Shown piece by piece: positions 58,097 to 64,000 of a stretch of 64,000 nt of DNA. Source of the DNA: Gracilariopsis chorda (lineage: Eukaryota > Rhodophyta > Florideophyceae > Gracilariales > Gracilariaceae); contig NBIV01000264.1 of NCBI GenBank assembly GCA_003194525.1, positions 1 through 64,000 of the forward strand, read 5' to 3'. Position 1 is the stretch's first letter, and the number at the start of each line of letters is the position of its first letter. The notes beneath the pieces were generated by a model. The model worked only from the letters and a program-made list of their open reading frames with translations. It ran no database searches and had not been told where the DNA came from. The position numbers and the translations under genes are program-made.

Positions 58097-61000
58097 TTGG
58101 GAGCTTCCACTACGGGAGGGGCGTCTTCCGAGCCGAACTTGAAGACGCCCGAGGCGCCGCAGCTTCGCTCCCCTTTCAGGATCCTTACCAGGAAAATGGT
58201 TCAAAATGACGTGAGCTCGGACCACTTAGTGGCTCTGCGTCGCCCGTGGGTACGGTCTCGTAATTTCCGTATCCCGGATAGAGTTTCGGTGATGGCTAAG
58301 AGAAATTATAAGGTTTATGCCGATCTCGGCCTCTCCATCCGGTTTATGGTTCGTCAGTTGTCTGTTCTCGACACAGGCGCTGCTCCGAATCTCATCCACT
58401 CAGGAATAGTCCCCCCCGGTTTGCTGGACCGCATTCGCGTTGGTCCAGGAATGGATTTGGCAGACGCCAACAACAATCCGCTACGCACGGTTGGAAGCAT
58501 TTCTCTGGTGGTGAGATTAGGCACCTGCTTGGTGGAACTAGATTTCGTCGTGTGCGAATCACTTGCTGCACCGGTAATCCTCGGTTGTGATTTTTGTGAC
58601 CGCTTCGTGGAAGCTATTCGCCCCCGGTCCAGGTCCGTGGAGTTAGAAGATGGTTCAACCGTTCGTATTGTCAGGAAACCTCTGAAGAGAATTACCCGCA
58701 AACATGTTCCTTTGCCGCCGGCACAAGAAGTTCCTAACATGGACAGAGCATCTACAAAACTTCGCGTGGCAAAACCAATATCTATACCGAAGGAGTCCCA
58801 GGTGTGAGTCACGGTGATCTCGAAACAACATGGTTTACATGTGGTGCAACCGCTTGCTTCGCTTTACGAACAACGCCAACTTGCCCTGGCTAATGGAGTT
58901 GTCTCTATCGAGCCTAAGGTTCTTGTTGCTAATTTAGGCACTCCCACACAGTGGCTGGCTAAAAACCAGGTGCTGGGAACGGTACTGCCACATCCTCTGG
59001 CGATTTTTCCAACGAAGATTCCCATATCAGATGTGCTCGGCGTACAAGACCCTAAGGAGGGGGAGGAGGCTGTCGACAGCGAGGAAGAAGTGGAAACCAT
59101 CACTGGTTTGGAAGACAATAGTTCGGGTCTCGAACGTCCGAACGCCTCGGATTCTAAAGCCGTGTCACCGGGAGCTGATGAAATCGACCCTGTCGAAGAA
59201 CTGGAGCAGTTGAATTTGGATCATATTCAGGAATCTCATCGTGAGAAGTTTAGAGACATGTTCAGAGAGTTTACCACAATGTGGGATGGATCCCTTGGTA
59301 CTATAGGATTTACGGAACATCTTATCGATTTACTTCCGAATGCTCGGCCTATATCGCAACACCCATTTCGGGCTGGCACTACGGCTAGGGAAGAAGAAAA
59401 GTCTCAGGTGAAGAAGATGCTACGCGCTGGCGTAATAGAACCTGCACAGTCCTCTTGGGCTTCGCCAGTGGTTCTTGTTCCGAAGCTGGATGGGTCATGG
59501 CGCTTCTGCATTGACTACCGCTGCCTGAACGCGGTTACCGTCAAAGACGTATATCCAATTCCACGCATGGACGAGTATATTGACTCCTTGGGAGGTGCTA
59601 CAGTGTTTACCGCCCTCGACGCCAACTGGGGTTACTGGCAGGTTCCTATCAGGAAAGGAGATCGCAATAAGACTGCTTTTGTATGCCATCAACGCTTGTA
59701 TCGGTTTAAGCGATGCCCTTCGGTTTGACGAACGCCCCGGCAACGTTCCAACGGGTAATCGATATCCTTTTGGCAAGGTTTAAGTGGAACACCTGTCTGG
59801 TGTATCTTGAAGATATTATCGTATTCTTCAATAGCCTGGACGAACATGTTTCCCATGTTCGGGACATAATGAAGATATTGCGTGACGCATTCATTACGTT
59901 AAAGCTCAAGAAGTGTGAGTTTTGTACCGATTCTGTGAAATATCTGGGTCACATTATCCGTCCTGGACAGCTCTCGATCGACGAAGTTAGGGTGAAGTCG
60001 CTTAAGGAAGCAAAGCATCTGACAACGCAGACGGAATTGAGATCCTTTCTTGGACTTTGTAACGTCTACCGTCGATTCGCTCGGAACTTCGCAGAGATTG
60101 CAACTTCTCTGAATTCGCTCCTGAGGAAACGACAACCAGTTAAACTGGAAAACTTTGGTGTAGCTGAAGCTTCAGCATTTTCGTCTCTTGTAGACGCCGT
60201 TACATCTCCACCAATTCTGGCATTACCCCAACTAGGCTTACCCTTTGAATTAAAGACTGACTCCAGTGCCTACCAGGTAGGGTGTGCTTTGTTCCAGACA
60301 ACGGAAGATGGTGAACGACATCCAATTGGATACTGGTCGAGGTCATTAAACGTCCACGAACGTAACTACTCGGTATCCGAGAAGAAATGTTTAGCCGTCG
60401 TGTGGGCGTTAAATACTCTCCGCCCATACCTTATGGGAAACCATTTCAAGGTTCAAACCAATCATTCGGCCTTTCCTTGGCTCCTCGAGATCTCCGAGCC
60501 TTCAGGTCGCTTGATGCGTTGGCGTCTCCGCCTATTGGAATTTGACTTTGATGTTCTGTATAATAAAGGTGCCCTGAACACACAGGCTGACGCCTTATCC
60601 GGTTTAGGAGCCTCCGCAGAAATGGAACCGATAAAGGATATGGATATACCATGGTTTATGGTTGGGTCCACGGATGGAGAAGTGGAAGACGACTTCCAGC
60701 TCGGATTGGAAGATGTATGTGATGATATTCTCGTTACTGAGCCCATAGAGCCATCAGATCGTTCTTTCATTCCTATATCTCCTGAGGAGATGATCCGTGA
60801 GCAGCAACAGGATCCATTCTGTACGCAGATCCGCGCTCGCCTCAACGGAGGGTTTCAGTTGCCGTTCGCCATGGAAGATCAAGGTTACCTTGTCAGGTTG
60901 GTTGCTGCAACTCCACAAATTGTGATACCGCATACGCTGCAACAGCGGGTGCTACATATGTCCCATTACGTGAAGTTAGGTGCTCATCATGGAGGCAGGA

Positions 61001-62638
61001 AATTATATTTAACCCTTCGCAGGGATTTCTACTGGCCTGCGATGGCTTTTGATTGCTATGCAATACGCCGTTCGTGTACGGAATGTTCGAAGAATACCGT
61101 GAAGTTACGTAAGTACTCGAAGAAGTTAACATTATTCCCTGCACGGGCTCCTCTCGAATATGTGGCTATAGACATTCTTGGAGATTTATAAGGACCAGCC
61201 GAGATCATCGGTACTTGCTTGTCATAACTGACAGATTCGCTAAGTTGGTGAGAACTGTGCCACTGAAACGGATTACCGCAGCCACGGTCGCGCAAGCGTT
61301 CGTGACCCATTGGGTTTTCTTTTACGGTCCTCCGGTACATTTACTCTCCGATAACGGCTCACAATTTACCTCTAAGTTCTTTCAGGACGTTTGTCGAATC
61401 TTTGATATCAAGAATATGTTTACTACAACCTATCATCCACAATGTAATGGACAGGTGGAACGATTCAATCGTACTATGCTCAACGCATTGCGTTCCTATG
61501 TTGCTGATCATCCCAAGGAATGTGATTTTGTATACTGACGCTATTACCTACGCCTACAATACCCAGGTACATCGGGTTACGAAGTTGGCGCCATTCGAAC
61601 TAGTTCTATCGCGAATTCCGCCACCAGTGGCCATTGAAGCTCAACCAAGTATCTCGTCGTATCCATCACCGAGATTGCACCGTGATTCCTGGAAGGAATG
61701 GCTGACCAAGATGGTTCCGATCGCACGCAAAGCGATGCAAACCGCGCAAGACGCTTATAAGCGTAACTTCGATATGAATATCCGTACCCCGTTGCCTCAG
61801 GTTAAGGAGGGGGATTTTGTTTTCCTTCGCAAGGAATACTATAATCCCGAGAAAGGAAAAGCGCCATAAGTTGTCGCCTATTGCGGACGGACCCTATCGG
61901 GTGATCTCGATTGCTGACGACACAGTCGTATTGAATGTGAATAACCAGCATGAACGGTTTTCACGCGATCGCTTTGCCACGGCTCCCACTCCAACCTTGG
62001 AAATAGCGTCATGACAATCCCAACCTGTAGATGTTCCAGCCGCTCCGCACGCGGATAACCCAAGTGCTCGACCAGCGGTACTTTCCCATCCGGAACGTGG
62101 GCTCTTGGATCTCCCTACGGAGGCTGACTCGCTCCTGCGAACAACCATCGCCTTTCAAAGGAACCTCGATCCGAGCTCAATTCGCGCTACTCCGTCCTCG
62201 GAAATTATGAACTCCCCCGCCCAGCCTAAGGAGGGGGAGAGAACAGATTCTGTTGACGCTCCGTCGCGTGAGTTACCGGTAACGGACGGTGGAGTTGGAG
62301 TCAGTCACGACAGGTTTACGCCTGATGCAGGAGAGTCTGCACGGCAGAGCGCGGGAATCGCAAGTGCTGGTCCTGTGGAAAAGGATATGGTTAGTAGACA
62401 TAGTAAAACTCCCGCAAGGGAAGAGGACGTCACGAAGAACAAGGCTCAAGCTGAGGAGCATCCGTCACCGGAGAAGAAGAAAACTGATGCCTCACTTACC
62501 TCGCGGAGCGAGAAGGCCGTTTCAGCGGACCCTGGTGTCCCACAGGAAGCGGAGTCTTGCAGTAGTGCGGTGAATGAAGGTGAACCGAACACTGTGTGGT
62601 CAGTCGCACGGTGCTGGTTATCCCCAGCACGGGTTTGA
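58097..62638 (+). pseudogene. Pol of element B: protease, RT, RNase H, integrase
   Basis: Protease: VLDTGAAPNLI and VILGCDFCDRFV. After TGA 58805, a linker and DHIQESHREKFRDMF lead into RT: QSSWASPVVLVPKLDGSW, FCIDYRCLNAVT, FTALDANWGYWQV; a base is missing at about 59707; then FGLTNAPATFQ and VYLEDI, where Glu replaces the first catalytic Asp. RNase H: LKTDSSAYQVGCALFQ, SEKKCLAVVWAL, VQTNHSAFPWL (Asn for the usual Asp), TQADALSG. Integrase: an intact HHCC region (HMSHYVKLGAHHGG, RRSCTECSK), Asp in VAIDILG, a shift near 61185, Asp in LLSDNGSQFTSKF, Glu in NGQVERFNRT, then shifts near 61535 and 61865. GPYRVISIADDTVVLNV is the usual post-core domain. A Ser/Glu/Lys-rich tail ends at 62638. Confidence 0.9.
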
Positions 62639-63534
62639 CGCATACGCATATTTCAGAAGCGCCGTGGCAACGGGCAATCACCTTAATTTTTCAGAGTGCC
62701 AAGTCGTGCACAGCACCTACGTTTGTGGATTCCAAACTGGAAATGTGCAAGGCGTGCAAGGAAATTAAGTGTAATTGTTTAGAGTGCCACAGCGTGGATG
62801 GTGCCTTCCTAGATGGATGCAAGACTGAACCGAGACGCGGCGTGCATTGGCACCTTTCGAATTTTTCAAAAGTGCCACTGCGTGGATCGAACCCTCTTAG
62901 GTGGAACACTTTTTGCAACGGCGCATCGAGCGCAGAGCCACGTGTGTGGAAATGAACCAATCATAGGGTTGTGCACAACGTGCGTGACGTGTACCGCTCA
63001 GAAGCGTTGTGACCGGTGCAACAGTGACTGGAGAGCTCCACGTTTGGACAATGGATATTAGCTGACTGTCAGCTGGAAGTGTGGTTGTGAATTCCAAAAT
63101 TTTGGAAGTGCAAACGCCGTGAGTCGCGCGCCCCGCGCACACAGCGCGTGTTCCGCCGCCATCCAATCAGAATTCGCACGCTATGGCGTTCCACCTCCCC
63201 GCTCAGCAGGTGTGGTAAGCCACTCTCTTCACCGTGAACGATCTTTCCCACCGAAGCCGGAGATCAAGCAATTTTGAAGACGACCCCTGGCGTGGGAAGC
63301 TAGGTTGTGCAATCTGAACGATGCGGAATTAGCTCAGGAAGATGAGATGAAGGCACAGAACGTCACAAGAAGACGTTTGGACGCCGGATGCGGAAGTTAC
63401 GAACTCGTCGCATGAGTAAGGCTCCCAAACTCAGGTCTCCTCTACCGTCACATCCCGAAGCAGGAATCAGCCCAAAACGGACAGACTAATATTGGACAGT
63501 GTCCCAGAGGGATTGTGACCGCTAAGAAAGCGTC
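62639..63534 (+). other. non-coding, internally repetitive segment inside element B
   Basis: Between integrase and chromodomain the frame is lost for about 900 bases. Degenerate repeats of the type TTTCAGAGTGCCA..GTCGTGG occur at about 62651, 62687, 62778 and 62862, and a GTGGATTCCAAA..GGAAATGTGC motif occurs twice (about 62728 and 63085). GTGCTGG-TTATCC-CCAGCAC forms a hairpin at 62611-62630, at the left edge. This may be a small inserted repeat, but ends and target duplication were not found. Confidence 0.45.
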
Positions 63535-63768
63535 ATGGAGCACCAGAAGGATGGAACCTATGAACAAGAATTTGTTATCGACCGCATGATGCGTCACGAA
63601 GTGGACTCTGAAGGAGTGTTGAAATACCAGATCCGCTGGTACGGATACTCCGCGGAGCAGGATACTTGGGAACCCATTCAACATATACCTCGTTCTAAGG
63701 TTATTTCGTATCACCGTCGGACACGGACGTCGCTACCATCCACCTTGGACAACGCCCAGGTTGGGTAA
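63535..63768 (+). CDS. chromodomain of element B (Pol C-terminus)
   Basis: An open 77-codon frame with a clear chromodomain: FVIDRMMRHEVDSEGVLKYQ, QIRWYGYSAEQDTWEPIQHI and a C-terminal helix ending ISYHRR. The aromatic and Trp residues that hold methyl-lysine in other chromodomains (Y/F, W, WEP) are present. In Ty3 chromoviruses this domain is the tail of integrase and directs insertion to heterochromatin; here it is separated from integrase by the 62639-63534 segment. It is unclear whether it is translated separately or only a remnant of the longer Pol. Confidence 0.85.
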   Translation: MEHQKDGTYEQEFVIDRMMRHEVDSEGVLKYQIRWYGYSAEQDTWEPIQHIPRSKVISYHRRTRTSLPSTLDNAQVG

Positions 63769-64000
63769 GTTCTTGCACCGGGTGCAGCAGGAAGTTCTCA
63801 GTTTGAGAAGAAGAATAGAAGAATACTTCCATTGAAGAACTTCATATCAGAGGATATCATCCTGGATTGGAAATTGGTTATGAAAAATCATATACATGAT
63901 CAACGGAATATTTACCGGATTACGGTTTAGGGTTAATCACCGCCCAGCGGTCCCACCGAAGTATCGGTTTGCACTACCGCGTAGCGGATACAACAGTTGT
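63769..64000 (+). other. sequence after the chromodomain, no LTR seen
   Basis: Purine-rich stretch (AGAAGAAGAATAGAAGAA, 63809-63826) and nothing coding. No TGTAGTGCA start was found, so the 3' LTR of element B is beyond the window or absent. Confidence 0.4.

Larger units (their letters stand above)
54953..64000 (+). mobile_element. Ty3/gypsy chromodomain element B, runs to or past window end
   Basis: The longest element here: 5' LTR, primer site, gag, protease-RT-RNase H-integrase and a separate chromodomain. No 3' LTR is visible before 64000, so its total length exceeds 9 kb or its 3' end is rearranged. Gag and pol match element A where both exist. Stops, four one-base shifts and two catalytic substitutions mean it is not autonomous as read. 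Confidence 0.88.

Noticed and set aside
12643..58807. A variant genetic code, because transposon frames contain many in-frame stops
   Set aside because: TAA, TAG and TGA all occur inside the frames, frameshifts are as common as stops, and the peroxidase genes contain none.
62860..62910. Minus-strand tRNA suggested by GGGTTCGATCC
   Set aside because: Only the B-box matches; no A-box, anticodon arm or acceptor stem can be drawn around it.

Overview
The window looks like nuclear DNA of a eukaryote with compact, intron-poor genes and abundant retrotransposons. A florideophyte red alga such as Chondrus fits best: three intronless genes for secreted animal-type haem peroxidases, simple TATA promoters 70-125 bases upstream of the ATG, and chromodomain Ty3 elements. 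That assignment is inference. No bacterial operons, CRISPR arrays, rRNA genes or intact tRNA genes were seen.

Layout. 0-1.9 kb: a Ty1/copia Gag remnant (minus) and unassigned DNA. 1.9-8.9 kb: two divergent haem peroxidase genes about 3.8 kb apart, the second broken by a one-base frameshift. 10.1-17.7 kb: an old minus-strand chromodomain Ty3 element interrupted by a younger plus-strand Ty3 element (11801-17071) that has 424/426-bp LTRs and a 5-bp target duplication. 17.7-25.2 kb: a minus-strand solo-like LTR, unassigned DNA, then a degenerate plus-strand Ty3 element (A) truncated against a copia RNase H fragment. 27.3-29.5 kb: minus-strand Ty3 remnants (D and E) with a 791-bp LTR. 31.7-32.8 kb: a strong fold-back hairpin and a 68-bp tandem repeat. 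33.0-37.5 kb: a decayed Helitron with Rep and Pif1-like helicase. 39.7-41.4 kb: the third haem peroxidase gene (minus). 41.5-48.7 kb: mostly unassigned, with one plausible small gene at 47013-47429, a GC-rich minisatellite and a second fold-back hairpin. 48.7-51.1 kb: an LTR-gag fragment (C) next to a minus-strand Ty3 reverse transcriptase relic. 54.4-64 kb: the tail of a minus-strand chromodomain element (F) and a long plus-strand chromodomain Ty3 element (B), which runs to or past the window edge.

How the parts relate. The peroxidases share one architecture: signal peptide, conserved distal QFIDHD, the Arg/Glu haem-contact pair, and proximal His in FRLGHT. They are best read as a local gene family split by a roughly 30-kb transposon island. 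Elements A, B, C, D, the LTR at 17.7 kb and probably F belong to one lineage, whose LTRs begin TGTAGTGCA and end TGCACTACA; where pol is preserved it encodes protease, RT, RNase H and integrase, with a chromodomain after integrase. Almost every transposon reading frame is broken by stops or one-base shifts, so none looks autonomous as assembled. Nothing here is a clear new biological system. The points most worth checking are the near-identical LTRs around a broken element, the palindromic-ended LTR lineage, the two fold-back hairpins and the frameshifted peroxidase.
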